A DNA stretch of 64,000 nt from Actinocatenispora sera (GCF_018324685.1 NZ_AP023354.1:3534001-3598000), one strand, 5' to 3'. Positions 26,588 through 39,605 are shown, numbered from the stretch's first letter. Notes: a model not told the origin generated them from the letters alone. A program made the numbers and translations.

Positions 26588-27781
26588 CTAGCTGAAGGCG
26601 GTGAGGGTCAGGTGCAGGGCGGTCGGCGCGCCGTCCTCGATGTACGAGGCGAAGCCGCCGACGTCGTCGAACGGGAACCCGTACGCCCTGCCGTCGGTCA
26701 TGTGCGCGTGCATGATCCGCGCGTAGTGGTTGGTCGGGTCGGTGGCGTAGAAGCCGGCCGGGTCGTCGGTCGGCTGGCTGGCCGAGGCGAGCAGGGTGGA
26801 GCGGTTGAAGCCGGCGCCGAGCGCCGCGGCCACCGGGCCGGTCAACCCGTCGTTCGGTGCGGCGAGCGCGCCGGCGCAGAAGAACACGTCCGAGGTGGTC
26901 GGCTTCGAGATGGGGGCGACCGCGCCGTCGAAGGTGAACACACCGCCGGTGACCCGGCCGGTCCGGTCGGCGCCGCCGGTGTGCACGGTGAGCGTCTCGC
27001 CGGCGTACTTCGACCAGACGTCGTCGAGGTAGCCGTCGAAGTAGTCGGCGGCGAACCGGCCGACCTCGATCCCGTGCCCGGGCGCGATGACGCGCAGGTC
27101 GTCGAGCACCAGCGAGCCGAACCCGGCCTGGGCGGCCACCTCGGCGAAGATCCTTCCTCGTCCGCCGGCTTCCAGCGTCCCGGTGGTCTGGTCGGCGGCG
27201 CCGACCAGGTGCACCGACGACGGCACGCCGAACATGTCGACCTGGGTGTTGTTGCAGTGCATCCCGGAGCCGTCGTAGGTGAACTCGAAGAAGTCGTGCA
27301 GCACCGGGTAGTTCGGGTCCGACTCGACCCAGCCGGCCGGGTACGCCAGCGCCGGGTTGCCGTTGCCGTCCGGCACCGCCTTGAACCTCAGCGGGTCGCC
27401 GAGCGCGAAGTAGATCCGGCCGGACATGTGCGGCAGCGCGATCGTCGTGTCGCCGCTGCCGGCGAGCGGGATCGAGTAGTCGGTGTAGCCGTCGGATCCG
27501 TTGTCGGACAGCGACACCGGGATCAGGTTGCCGCCCGCGTCGGCGTGCGCCTGGGCGCCGGTGGCGAGGTCGGTGCCCACCACGTACAGCCGGACGGCGT
27601 CGTTGCCGGCCGCGCCGGAGTCGTTGGTGACGGTGACCGCCAGGGTGCCGTCCGCGAACGGTCCCCGGGTACCGGCGGCAGCCACCGACGGCGCGCCGAA
27701 CGCGGCGACCAGCGGCGCTCCGATCGCGCCGAGCGCGAGGCCGCGCAGCAGCGATCGGCGGGGTACGGGGGTGTCGGACAT
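26588..27781 (-). CDS. GH64 family endo-beta-1,3-glucanase, Tat-exported
   Basis: A 397-residue secreted glycoside hydrolase family 64 enzyme that cleaves beta-1,3-glucans such as laminarin or fungal cell walls. PRRSLLRGLALGAIG is a twin-arginine signal. The thaumatin-like core includes HMSGRIYFALG, and the likely catalytic acid/base pair is the Glu in DFFEFTYDG and the Asp in NTQVDMFGVPSSVHL. AAAGGAG precedes the ATG at 27781. It follows the LacI gene by 37 bp on the same strand, so it is probably the regulated gene of a two-gene operon. Confidence 0.93.
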   Translation of the reverse strand: MSDTPVPRRSLLRGLALGAIGAPLVAAFGAPSVAAAGTRGPFADGTLAVTVTNDSGAAGNDAVRLYVVGTDLATGAQAHADAGGNLIPVSLSDNGSDGYTDYSIPLAGSGDTTIALPHMSGRIYFALGDPLRFKAVPDGNGNPALAYPAGWVESDPNYPVLHDFFEFTYDGSGMHCNNTQVDMFGVPSSVHLVGAADQTTGTLEAGGRGRIFAEVAAQAGFGSLVLDDLRVIAPGHGIEVGRFAADYFDGYLDDVWSKYAGETLTVHTGGADRTGRVTGGVFTFDGAVAPISKPTTSDVFFCAGALAAPNDGLTGPVAAALGAGFNRSTLLASASQPTDDPAGFYATDPTNHYARIMHAHMTDGRAYGFPFDDVGGFASYIEDGAPTALHLTLTAFS

Positions 27782-27818
27782 GCCCGCTCCTTTCGCTTGT
27801 CTGTCCACAGGGGACTTG

Positions 27819-28856
27819 TCAGGTTGCTGTGCCACCACTGGATTCGCGGACCACCAGCCGGGTCGGCAGCAGGACCGAGCGGGACGGTTCGGTGGCCGGT
27901 GCGGCGGCGAGCTCGGCCAGTACGGCCGCCGCGGTGGTGCCGAAGCGCCGGTAGTCCTGGGCGATCGTGGTCAGGCCGGGCCGGACCATCGCCGCCGCGT
28001 CGATGTCGTCGAAGCCGACCACCGCGACGTCGCCCGGAAGCGTACGGCCGGCGTCGGCCGCGGCCCGCATCGCCGCGATCGCCATCGCGTCGCCGGCGAC
28101 GAACACCGCGGTCGGCGGGGTCGGCAGGTCGAGCAGCCGGCGCATGCCGGCGGCACCGGAGGCGGCGAAGAAGTCGCCGGTCACCTCGTACCCGGGCCGC
28201 CGGCGCAGCCGCCGCCGGGCGAGCTCGGCCCGGAAGCCGGCGAGCCGTTCCGCCGCCGGCCACAGGTCCAGCGGGCCGGTGATGGTGGCGATCCGCCGGT
28301 GCCCCAACGCATGCAGGTGCGCCACCGCGTCGGCCGCGGCGGTGCGGTTGTCCGATCCGACGCTCGCGGTACGCGGACCGTCGAGCGCGAGGTCGAGCCC
28401 GACGCACGGGACCGGCGTTGCCAGCAGCGCCCGTACCTGCGGGGTGTGCTGGTCGACGCCCATCATCACGATGCCGTCCAGGGTGTACTGCCGGGCGAGC
28501 CGGACGTAGCCGTCCTCGTCGTCGGGCGGCACGATCGGCAGGAGGATCAGCCCCTGGCCGCGGTCGCTGAGCGCCGCCTTGAGCCCGATCAGCACCTCCT
28601 GCAGGAACGGGTGCTGTCGCCCGCCGCTGCGGTAGCCGGTGTCCCACAGCAGCCCGATCAGCCCGGACCGGCGGCTGGCCAGGGTGCGCGCGGACGCGTT
28701 GGGGCGGTAGCCGAGTTCGGCGGCGAGTGCGACGATGCGGGCCCGGGTCGCGGCGCTGACCTCGGGTCGGCCGTTGAGCGCGCGCGACACGGTCGCGGCC
28801 GAGACGCCGCTGCGGCGGGCGAGCTCGTCGATGTCCACAGGACGCACTCCCGACAT
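27819..28856 (-). CDS. LacI family transcriptional regulator
   Basis: A 345-residue repressor. The N-terminal helix-turn-helix and hinge are clear (DIDELARRSGVSAATVSRAL, then PNASARTLASRRS), followed by a periplasmic-binding-like sugar domain with FVAGDAMAIAAM and VAVVGFDDIDAAAM. A LacI-type operator lies just upstream of its start, indicating autoregulation. The downstream GH64 gene suggests a glucan oligosaccharide inducer (inference). Confidence 0.93.
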   Translation of the reverse strand: MSGVRPVDIDELARRSGVSAATVSRALNGRPEVSAATRARIVALAAELGYRPNASARTLASRRSGLIGLLWDTGYRSGGRQHPFLQEVLIGLKAALSDRGQGLILLPIVPPDDEDGYVRLARQYTLDGIVMMGVDQHTPQVRALLATPVPCVGLDLALDGPRTASVGSDNRTAAADAVAHLHALGHRRIATITGPLDLWPAAERLAGFRAELARRRLRRRPGYEVTGDFFAASGAAGMRRLLDLPTPPTAVFVAGDAMAIAAMRAAADAGRTLPGDVAVVGFDDIDAAAMVRPGLTTIAQDYRRFGTTAAAVLAELAAAPATEPSRSVLLPTRLVVRESSGGTAT

Positions 28857-28863
28857 AACCGAC

Positions 28864-28875
28864 GTAAGCGCTTCC
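28864..28875. promoter_or_regulatory. LacI-type operator
   Basis: GTAAGCGCTTCC contains the perfect palindrome AAGCGCTT (28866-28873), centred on the CG step typical of LacI/CebR operators. It lies 8 bp upstream of the lacI start and therefore controls the lacI-GH64 operon. Confidence 0.7.
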
Positions 28876-29007
28876 GGTCCAGTAAAGAACCCTTACCGAA
28901 GCCCTGTCAACCCCGGCCCACCGCGCTCGTGGACGCAGGTTCGCGCTCCGGCGGGCGGGGCGGCTACGCGGACGCGGCTGGCCGCGTACCTCGGCGGTGC
29001 CGGTCGG

Positions 29008-29358
29008 CTACTCCGGTCGCAGGTACCGGCGGAGCACGTCGGCCTCCGCCCGCAGCCGGTCGGCCGCCTCGGCGCGCCCGCTCCGGGCGTACCCGGTCGC
29101 CGCGTCCACCCGCTCGGCCACCTCGGCGGCGACGATGGCGTGCAGGTCGTCCGCCGTCAGCTCCCGGCGCGCCGCCTCGGCCGCGCCGACGCCGACCACC
29201 GCGCCCGCCACGTGCTCGGCGTCGGAGGTCGGCGAGTCCGGTGCCGGTACCGCCTCGGCATTGTCGATCGCGGCCAGGGCCGACCGCAGCGCGGAGACGG
29301 CGACCCGGTCCCGGGCCTTGAGTGCGGCGGTCAGATCGCGGCGCAGGGTGGTTCGCAT
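29008..29358 (-). CDS. GatB/YqeY-like protein
   Basis: A 116-residue all-helical protein similar to the YqeY/GatB C-terminal tail domain. The N-terminal TLRRDLTAALKARDRVAVSALRSALAAIDNAEA is typical. Full YqeY proteins are about 150 residues and end in GxVxG(K/R)xxP; that part is missing, so this is a short version ending at RRYLRPE. The family binds tRNA or assists amidotransferase, but the role of stand-alone members is unknown. Monocistronic by layout. Confidence 0.8.
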   Translation of the reverse strand: MRTTLRRDLTAALKARDRVAVSALRSALAAIDNAEAVPAPDSPTSDAEHVAGAVVGVGAAEAARRELTADDLHAIVAAEVAERVDAATGYARSGRAEAADRLRAEADVLRRYLRPE

Positions 29359-29443
29359 GGGCCGCGACGCTAACCGCGGCTCCCGCCGGTGGCAACGCTT
29401 TTCCGGCCGGCGACGAGGCCGCACGGAGCCGGTCGGCCGGCGC

Positions 29444-30670
29444 TCAGAGCTTGGCCTGGCACGGTTCGGGCCGGGGCGCGGCGATCTCGGGGTGGATGTC
29501 GCGGTGACGCGGCCGCCGGGCCCGGCGGGACAGCAGGTGGCCGGCCAGGGCCGCGAGGAGGCCGGCGAGTCCGGCCGCCGCGAAACCGGCCGCCGGAGCG
29601 GAGGCATCGATCGTCCAGCCGACGACCGGGGCGCCGAGCGCGACGCCGGCGCTCATCGCCGACGCCTGCAGCCCGGTCGCCTCGCCGCGCACCCCGGCCG
29701 GGGCCAGCCGGCTCACCGCGTCGGCCACGGTGGACAGCGTCGGTGCGGTGAGCAGACCGGTACCGACGACGGCCAGGCACAGCCAGGGCCAGCTGGGGGC
29801 GAGCCCGGCCAGTACGGTCGCGACGCCGAGCAGGCCGAGCAGCAGCCAGGTCGGCAGTGGCCGGTTCAGCATGCCGTAGCAGAGCCCGCCGGTGACCGAG
29901 GCGAGGCCACAGACGGCGACCACGAGGGAGGCCCAGGAGACCTGGCCGGCCTGGCGCAGCGTGGCCACGATGGCGAGGTCGATGCCGCCGAGCAGCAGGG
30001 CGATGCCGAACGCCAGCACGAGTACGGCGATCATCCCGGCCCCGAGCCACTCGCGGCGCGGCGGCCGCGGTGCCGTACCGGCGGGTGCCTCGTCGGGCGA
30101 GCGCAGCGGCGGGTCCAGGGCGGCGAGCGCGGCGCCGCCGACCACGATGGCGCCGCCGATTCCCCACGCCATCGTGGCGGGGGACAGCGTCGCCGCGGCG
30201 AGGATCACCGCGGCCGGGCCCACCAGGTACGACAGCTCGCCCTGGACCGACTCCAGCGCGAACGCCGGCCGGCGCTGCCCGCCGGTGCTCAGCGCGGCGA
30301 TCGCCTGCCGGGTCACCGCCTGCGCCGGGACCATCAGCAGGCCGGCGACGAACGCGGCGCCCAGCAGCACCGGGTACCGCAGGGCCGGTAAGGCCAGCCA
30401 GAACCCGGCCTGCGTGACGACGGTGGCCAGCAGCGCGGTACGCAGGCCGCGCCGGTCGATGAGCCGGCCGAGCAGCGGCCCGCCCAGCGCCAGGCCGGCG
30501 GTGAGGGAGGCCGGGACGGCGCCGGCGGCCGCGTAGCCGAGGTGCAGGCCGAGCACCACGTACAGGGTCAGGGCCATGCCGGCCGCCGTGATCGCGGTGC
30601 GGGCGAGCAGCGAGACGGCGAGCAGCGGTGCCATTCCCGGCACCCCGAGCACCTGTCGGTATCCGGTCAC
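29444..30670 (-). CDS. MFS transporter
   Basis: A 408-residue major facilitator with about 12 hydrophobic segments. The loop between helices 2 and 3 is LLGRLIDRRGLRTALL, the motif A equivalent. It most resembles drug/metabolite exporters of the SetA/YceJ sort, but no substrate can be assigned. Divergent from a LysR regulator across a 72-bp gap containing an inverted repeat, so probably controlled by it. Confidence 0.9.
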   Translation of the reverse strand: MTGYRQVLGVPGMAPLLAVSLLARTAITAAGMALTLYVVLGLHLGYAAAGAVPASLTAGLALGGPLLGRLIDRRGLRTALLATVVTQAGFWLALPALRYPVLLGAAFVAGLLMVPAQAVTRQAIAALSTGGQRRPAFALESVQGELSYLVGPAAVILAAATLSPATMAWGIGGAIVVGGAALAALDPPLRSPDEAPAGTAPRPPRREWLGAGMIAVLVLAFGIALLLGGIDLAIVATLRQAGQVSWASLVVAVCGLASVTGGLCYGMLNRPLPTWLLLGLLGVATVLAGLAPSWPWLCLAVVGTGLLTAPTLSTVADAVSRLAPAGVRGEATGLQASAMSAGVALGAPVVGWTIDASAPAAGFAAAGLAGLLAALAGHLLSRRARRPRHRDIHPEIAAPRPEPCQAKL

Positions 30671-30684
30671 CTCCGTGACGCTAG

Positions 30685-30719
30685 ATCAGACCCGAAGCCA
30701 TAGGAACTGGCGATCTGAT
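30685..30719. promoter_or_regulatory. candidate LysR operator between MFS and lysR
   Basis: ATCAGA (30685-30690) and TCTGAT (30714-30719) form an inverted repeat in the 72-bp divergent gap. TATAAC at 30729-30734 is a good -10 element for the LysR gene, only 8 bp before its ATG, so that mRNA may be nearly leaderless. Confidence 0.5.
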
Positions 30720-30742
30720 TAGGCGTGCTATAACTGATTGTT

Positions 30743-31585
30743 ATGGCACGAGAGTTGGAGACCGCACTGCTGCGCTCGTTCGTCACCGCGGTGCGGGCCG
30801 GCAGCATCAGCCGCGCCGCGACCCAGCTCGGGCAGACCCAGCCCGGAATCAGCCAGCAGCTGCGCAAGCTCGAACGCGCCGTCGGCCATCCGCTGCTGCA
30901 CCGGTCGTCGGCGGGCGTCGCGCCGACGCGCGCCGGCGAGGAACTCCTGCCGTACGCGGAGCGCATCCTCGCGCTCGCCACCCAGGCGCTCGCCGAAACC
31001 GGGCACGCGCTCAGCGGCCACTGCGGCATCGGGCTGCTGGAGGACCTGGCCGCCTCGCACCTGCCGCAGGCGCTCGCCGACCTCGCCCGGCTGCACCCGG
31101 ACGCGACGCTGGAGGTGCTCAGCCTGTCCAGCGCGACGATGCGCGAGGCGTACGACGCGGGCCGGGTCCAGCTCGTCCTGGACGAGCTGCCGTACCTGCC
31201 GGGCCCGCCGCGGTGGACGGTGCGCCGCCCTCTCGCCTGGGCGGTCGGCCACGGCGTCGAGCTGACCGCGGATCCGCTGCCGGTCGTGCTGTTCTCCGGC
31301 ACCTGCACCTGGCGCAGCTCGGTACTGGAGGCGTTGTCCCAGGTGGACCGGCGCTGGCGGATCGCGTTCGAGAGCGACAGCCTGGCCGGCGTGCTGGCCG
31401 CGCTGCGGGCCGGGCTGGGCGTCTCGGCGCTGCTGCCGGCCAACCTCGAGCCGGGCATGGTCTGCCACGACCAGGCAGCCCTGCCGGCGCTGCCCGACGT
31501 CGAGCTGGGCCTGACCCGGCACCCGCGCACCGACGGCGATCCGCTGATCGACGCGGTGGCGGCCGTCCTGCGCCGGATGGTCTGA
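30743..31585 (+). CDS. LysR family transcriptional regulator
   Basis: A 280-residue regulator. The N-terminal helix-turn-helix is classic (RSFVTAVRAGSISRAATQLG, QPGISQQLRKLERAVG) and the rest is a periplasmic-binding-like effector domain. The effector is unknown. Divergent transcription from the MFS gene suggests that it controls export of its ligand. Confidence 0.93.
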   Translation: MARELETALLRSFVTAVRAGSISRAATQLGQTQPGISQQLRKLERAVGHPLLHRSSAGVAPTRAGEELLPYAERILALATQALAETGHALSGHCGIGLLEDLAASHLPQALADLARLHPDATLEVLSLSSATMREAYDAGRVQLVLDELPYLPGPPRWTVRRPLAWAVGHGVELTADPLPVVLFSGTCTWRSSVLEALSQVDRRWRIAFESDSLAGVLAALRAGLGVSALLPANLEPGMVCHDQAALPALPDVELGLTRHPRTDGDPLIDAVAAVLRRMV

Positions 31586-31761
31586 GCCGGGTGAGCCCGG
31601 ATTCCGGACGGCCTGGCCCGGGGTGAGCCCAGGTTCCGGCCGGTCCGGGCGGCGGGACGGTACGAGCCCGGTGGCCCGGTTCCGAGGGTCTTGGCGGCAG
31701 GACGGTCTGGTGCGGACGCTGTGCGCGCCACCGTCCGAGTGCTCGGCGCCGCAGGGCGGGT

Positions 31762-32994
31762 CTACCGGGCGGCGAGCAGGGTGTGGATCGCGTCGACGGC
31801 GGTGGTCAGCCCGTCCTCGGCGCGCATCGCCGCGCCGACGGTCGCGGCCCGGCCCCGGTAGCGTGCCGTACGAGCGGCGGCGATCGCGCGGGCCAGCCCG
31901 GCGGCGGTGATCCGGCGGATGCCGCTCGCGGCGGGTGCGGTACCCAGTCGCTGCAGTTGCCGCGCCCAGAAGAACTGGTCGGCGGCGAACGGCAGGACCA
32001 CCGAGGGCACCCCGGCCCGCGCCGCCGTGTGCGTGGTGCCGGAGCCGCCGTGGTGCACCACCACCGCGGTACGGGGAAACAGCCAGTCGTGCGGGACGTC
32101 CCCGACGACGCAGAAGTTCGCCGGCAGCTCCAGGGCATCGGCGCCGCTCCAGCCCGGCGCGAAGACCACCCGCTCGCCGGCCGCGGCGGTGACCACGACG
32201 TCGAGCAGGGCACGCTGGTCGAACCCGGCCATGCTGCCGAACCCGACGTAGATCGGTGCGTCGCCGGCGGCGAGGAACTCGGCCAGCGCCGCCGGTGGCG
32301 ACCACTCGTCGGCGGGCCGGAACCACTGCCCGCACAGCCGGGCGTCGGCCGGCCAGTCCGCCGGCCGCGGCAGCAACGTCGGCGAGATCCCGTACAGCAT
32401 GGGATGACCGGCCCACGGCTTGCGTCCCGGCGGCAGGCCGACGGACGCCCGCGCGGCGTTGGTGGCGCCGCGAAACGAGCGCCACAGCACGGCCTCGACC
32501 AGGCGGTAACTGGCCCGGTTGAGCCGGCCGGGCAGCCGCCGCGGTGGCAGGAACGGCGACGGGAACGCGGCGGTGGCGGTGAGCGGGATCATCCCGGCGC
32601 CGAGCGCTGGCAGGTGGAGCTTCTCCGCGGCGGAGAACCCCACGTACGCGGCGAGGCCGGCGACGATCAGCGCGTCGCAGCCGGCCGCCGTGTCGAGCAC
32701 CTGGTCCAGCCAGGCGCCGGTGTTGTCGTTCGCGAGCCGGGCCAGCGCCCGGGTGGTGGACTGCAGACCGTTGCGCCGGGTCACGGCCGAGACCACGTCG
32801 CTGCCGGGCCGCAGCGCGGTGCGGATGTCGCCGGCCAACGCCACGCTGCGCACCCCGAGCTCCCGGGCGCTGCGCAAGGTACCGCCGTCGGCCAGCAACG
32901 TCACCTCGTGCCCGGCGTCGCGCAGCGCCGCGCAGAGCGCGGCGATCGGCCGGGTGTCGCCCTCGGTGCCGTAGGTCGCCGCCACCAGCTTCAT
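31762..32994 (-). CDS. glycosyltransferase, GT1/MGT family
   Basis: A 410-residue GT-B fold glycosyltransferase resembling sterol/macrolide glucosyltransferases. The N-terminal Rossmann strand is KLVAATYGTEGDTRP. The C-terminal nucleotide-sugar site is visible: PIYVGFGSMAGF, VHHGGSGTTHTAARAGVPSV and PFAADQFFWARQL, where His-His-Gly-Gly-Ser-Gly contacts the diphosphate. Acceptor unknown; no biosynthetic cluster adjoins it. The start region is duplicated (see findings), but only the ATG at 32994 is in frame with the conserved N-terminus. Confidence 0.9.
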   Translation of the reverse strand: MKLVAATYGTEGDTRPIAALCAALRDAGHEVTLLADGGTLRSARELGVRSVALAGDIRTALRPGSDVVSAVTRRNGLQSTTRALARLANDNTGAWLDQVLDTAAGCDALIVAGLAAYVGFSAAEKLHLPALGAGMIPLTATAAFPSPFLPPRRLPGRLNRASYRLVEAVLWRSFRGATNAARASVGLPPGRKPWAGHPMLYGISPTLLPRPADWPADARLCGQWFRPADEWSPPAALAEFLAAGDAPIYVGFGSMAGFDQRALLDVVVTAAAGERVVFAPGWSGADALELPANFCVVGDVPHDWLFPRTAVVVHHGGSGTTHTAARAGVPSVVLPFAADQFFWARQLQRLGTAPAASGIRRITAAGLARAIAAARTARYRGRAATVGAAMRAEDGLTTAVDAIHTLLAAR

Positions 32995-33084
32995 GCCGCC
33001 ACCAGCCTCATGCCGCCACCCAGTCTCATGCTGCCTTCGCGATCTGCCGCACCGTACCGCGCGGGCGGTCGCCCGCCGGACGTG

Positions 33085-33148
33085 GCACGGCCCCGGCACC
33101 GGGGGCGGGGTACCGGGGTACCGGGGTACCGGGGTACCGGGGCCGTGC
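33085..33148. terminator. large hairpin with GGTACC repeats
   Basis: GCACGGCCCCGG (33085-33096) and CCGGGGCCGTGC (33137-33148) are perfect 12-bp arms. The 40-base interior contains four tandem GTACCGGGG repeats (33110-33142), each with a KpnI-like palindrome. It lies just 3' of the LPxTG gene and 5' of the glycosyltransferase on the same strand, and probably terminates the former. Confidence 0.65.
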
Positions 33149-33158
33149 GTACCCGACG

Positions 33159-33920
33159 TCAGGGGCGGGTACGGCGGCGCCGCGCCGCCAGGGTGAGCAC
33201 CGTGCCGGCGGCCAGCAGCACCGCGGCGGCCCCGCCGATCAGGCCGAGCGAGGTGCCGGTCACCGGCAGCCCGCCGCTGCCGCCCGCGGCCAGCGTGACG
33301 CTCGGCTCGGTGGACGGCGACTCGGAGGCCGAGCCGGACGGCGACGCCGACGCCGATACCGACGCCGACGGGGAGGTCGGCTCGTCGCTCGGCGAGGGCG
33401 ACGGCGAGTCCGGGGCCGACTCCGACGGAGACGGCGACGCGGAGACGTCGATGCAGGTGTTCAGCGCCGCGGTGGTGCGCGCCGACTGCGCGCCGGAGCT
33501 CGCCTTCACCTGCATCCTGGTCACCACGTTGTGCCGCAACGGCCCGTACACGGCGAACGTGAACGTGTCGGTGACCACCAGCTGGTCGGTCGTCTCCGGG
33601 CAGTACACGTACGACGCGTTGGCCTTGCACGTGCCGTCGCTGCCGTGCCCGGTGAAGCTGATCGGGCCGGTCCAGTACAGCGCGAAGCTGCCGGCGGGGT
33701 TCGCGGTGCTGGACTGGCGGGAGGTGACGGTCAGCGTCACCGTGTCGCCGGCGTAGGCGACCTTCGTGTCGAAGCTGGCCGACACCGCGATCGTGCCGTT
33801 CGGCGCCGGGCTCGCGCTGGGGCCGGGATCGCTGGTGGCATCCGCGAGCGCCGGTGCCGCCGCGGTCAGGGCGAGCGCACCGCCGACCAGCGCGGTGACG
33901 GCGAAGGTACGAAGCTTCAT
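33159..33920 (-). CDS. LPxTG-anchored surface protein
   Basis: A 253-residue secreted protein. The signal peptide ends near PALADA. A beta-rich domain of about 120 residues (VAYAGDTVTLTVTSRQ, GTCKANASYVYCP) resembles DUF11/Ig-like surface modules. A Ser/Pro/Glu stalk follows. The end is LPVTGTSLGLIGGAAAVLL plus RRRR, a sortase signal. The ATG at 33920 follows a GAAAGGGA ribosome site. Its anchor closely resembles that of the protein at 13427-13903, so both are probably attached by the same sortase, which is not encoded here. Confidence 0.9.
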   Translation of the reverse strand: MKLRTFAVTALVGGALALTAAAPALADATSDPGPSASPAPNGTIAVSASFDTKVAYAGDTVTLTVTSRQSSTANPAGSFALYWTGPISFTGHGSDGTCKANASYVYCPETTDQLVVTDTFTFAVYGPLRHNVVTRMQVKASSGAQSARTTAALNTCIDVSASPSPSESAPDSPSPSPSDEPTSPSASVSASASPSGSASESPSTEPSVTLAAGGSGGLPVTGTSLGLIGGAAAVLLAAGTVLTLAARRRRTRP

Positions 33921-34105
33921 CGAGTCCCTTTCGAGGTGGTCGAGGTGGTCGGGGCGGTCGCGCCAGCGGCGGACGTATCCGTTACACGCACGACCCCCGT
34001 CGCCGGTGGCGCGGCAGCGCCCGGGTGAACCGAGCCGTACCGTCGATGTCAGCGCAAGGGCACCACCACCGAACGACCACACCGTCAGCCGGAAGGACCC
34101 GTCCG

Positions 34106-34597
34106 ATGCCCAGACCTCCTGCCGTCGGCGCCGCCGCGCCGGACTTCGAGCTTCCCGGCATCGTCCTGTCGACCTCGCCGGCGCCGGAGATCCGTCGGGG
34201 TACGTACCGGCTGTCCGAGCGGCCCGCACGGCCACTGCTGCTCGCCTTCTATCCCGGCGACGACACCCCGGTGTGCACCCGCCAGCTGTGTTCGTACTCC
34301 GCAGGGCTGGACGGCTTCGCGTCCGTCGGAACGGACGTGTGGGCGATCAGCCGGCAGGATCTGGACTCGCACGAGAGTTTCGCGAGTGGCCGGGGGATCG
34401 AGCTGCCACTGCTGTCGGACCTCGACGGCACCGTCACCGCCGCGTACGGCATCGCGGTGCCCGGCCTGGGCCTGCGCCGGTCGGTGTTCCTGGTGGACGT
34501 GGCGGGCATCGTGCGGTGGCGGCACGTCGGCCTGGTGGGGCTGAGCTTCCCGTCCCGCGAGGACCTGCTGGCGGCCGTACGGTCACTCGACCGCTGA
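34106..34597 (+). CDS. peroxiredoxin, AhpC/TSA (Bcp/PrxQ-like)
   Basis: A 163-residue thiol peroxidase. The active-site loop is YPGDDTPVCTRQLCSY: the peroxidatic Cys follows Thr-Pro-Val, and a second Cys five residues later is the arrangement of atypical two-Cys Bcp/PrxQ enzymes. FLVDVAGIVRWRHVG is the usual late strand. Most PrxQ sequences have Gly where Val stands here. GGAAGGA at 34091-34097 supports the ATG at 34106. Confidence 0.9.
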   Translation: MPRPPAVGAAAPDFELPGIVLSTSPAPEIRRGTYRLSERPARPLLLAFYPGDDTPVCTRQLCSYSAGLDGFASVGTDVWAISRQDLDSHESFASGRGIELPLLSDLDGTVTAAYGIAVPGLGLRRSVFLVDVAGIVRWRHVGLVGLSFPSREDLLAAVRSLDR

Positions 34598-34731
34598 CCA
34601 CGGGCGCGGCAACCGGGTCGGCCGACCGCCCCGCGCGGCGGCCAGGCTCGGCGCCGACGGCCCGGCGCGTTGCCGTCGGCCGAGCCCCGTAGCATGTCGA
34701 TGCTGCTGGAGCGCACCCACCGGGAGATCGA

Positions 34732-35691
34732 ATGCGGAAGCCAATCCCCGTCACGGTCTTCGCGGTCGCCCTTGCGCTCGGCGTGACCGGATGCTCGGTG
34801 GCGACCGGGCACGCGTCCACCGGTGGACCGGTGCGGATTCGTTGCGCCGAGCCGCAGAGCGGCGGGACCCTGCCGACCCACCGGCTGACCTTCGCCGGCC
34901 TCGGGCTCGATGCGTGGACCGGCTCGCCCAGGTCACCGGTCTCGCCGAGCATCGCGTACGACTGGGATCACCACGCCTACGGAGACGTGCCGCACCCGAT
35001 GATCAGCCCGCAGCCGGGCGCGAGCCTGGTGGCGTACGTCGATATGGGTTCCGGCTTCCCGAACGTGCTCCGGCTGACGCACGTGGACGGCTCCGGTGAC
35101 CGCTCGCTCACGCTGCCCGCCGCAGCGGTCGCGGCGCCGCAGTGGTCGCCGGATGCCAAACGGGTGCTCGTCTCCGTGTCCGACAGCGCCGGCCGGTCCG
35201 GGTTCGCGGTGGTGGATCCGGCCAGCGGTACCGTCGCCGCCCAGTGGCCGGGGATGAAGCTGCGGGCGCCCTACTTCAGCTGGTACGGCGACGGTACGAA
35301 GGTCGCCGCGACGGTGGCCGACGGGAGCGCGATCCAGCTGTACGACCTCGACGGCAGCGCGGGGGACACGGTTCCGGTGCGTGGCACGGTGTCCGGTGCC
35401 GGCAGCTGGTCACCCGACCTGCGGCACGTCGTCGTGCACACGGCGCGCGGCAACCGGGTGGTGGCGACCGACACCGGCACCGTGGTCGCCACGCTGCCGG
35501 CCGGCAACGTTCCCGGAGCCGCCGCCTGGTGGTCGGACGCCACCCACCTGCTGGTCCGCTCCACCGGCGAGCACGGTGCCATCCGGCTCTGCCTGGCGAC
35601 CCTGTCCGGCCGGATCACCCGGAAGTGGGTGGTGCCGGTGCCGGGCGACGACCGGCGGCCACCTGCCCTCGTCCTCTCCCGGGACAGCTGA
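34732..35691 (+). CDS. TolB-like beta-propeller lipoprotein
   Basis: A 319-residue exported protein. The lipobox LGVTGC sits at about residues 16-21. The mature part has several WD/PD40-like blades such as APQWSPDAKRVLVSVSD and GAGSWSPDLRHVVVHTA. Probably a surface scaffold; no partner or substrate is evident. Confidence 0.8.
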   Translation: MRKPIPVTVFAVALALGVTGCSVATGHASTGGPVRIRCAEPQSGGTLPTHRLTFAGLGLDAWTGSPRSPVSPSIAYDWDHHAYGDVPHPMISPQPGASLVAYVDMGSGFPNVLRLTHVDGSGDRSLTLPAAAVAAPQWSPDAKRVLVSVSDSAGRSGFAVVDPASGTVAAQWPGMKLRAPYFSWYGDGTKVAATVADGSAIQLYDLDGSAGDTVPVRGTVSGAGSWSPDLRHVVVHTARGNRVVATDTGTVVATLPAGNVPGAAAWWSDATHLLVRSTGEHGAIRLCLATLSGRITRKWVVPVPGDDRRPPALVLSRDS

Positions 35692-35715
35692 CCCGGCGAA
35701 GACCCGGACGCCGGG
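35692..35715. terminator. weak hairpin between convergent genes
   Basis: CCCGGCG (35692-35698) and CGCCGGG (35709-35715) form a 7-bp stem immediately after the TolB-like stop, in the gap facing argG. Confidence 0.35.
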
Positions 35716-35791
35716 CACGAGCCCCGTCGGACGGACGTGCCTCGACATCTCGCCGCGGCCGCGGTGGGACGACCACCTCGGCGCGAAGCGG

Positions 35792-39467
<3,676 letters not shown>

Positions 39468-39605
39468 GGCAGGGGTCCTACCACCTGCGCACCCTGTCGG
39501 CAATGCCATCCCGATGTCGCCGGCCACCCGTCGCCGCCCGTTTCGCCGGGCCGGCATCGGGTAAGCGCAGCCCGGGAACCCACTCGTACCTGCGGAGGCG
39601 CCACC

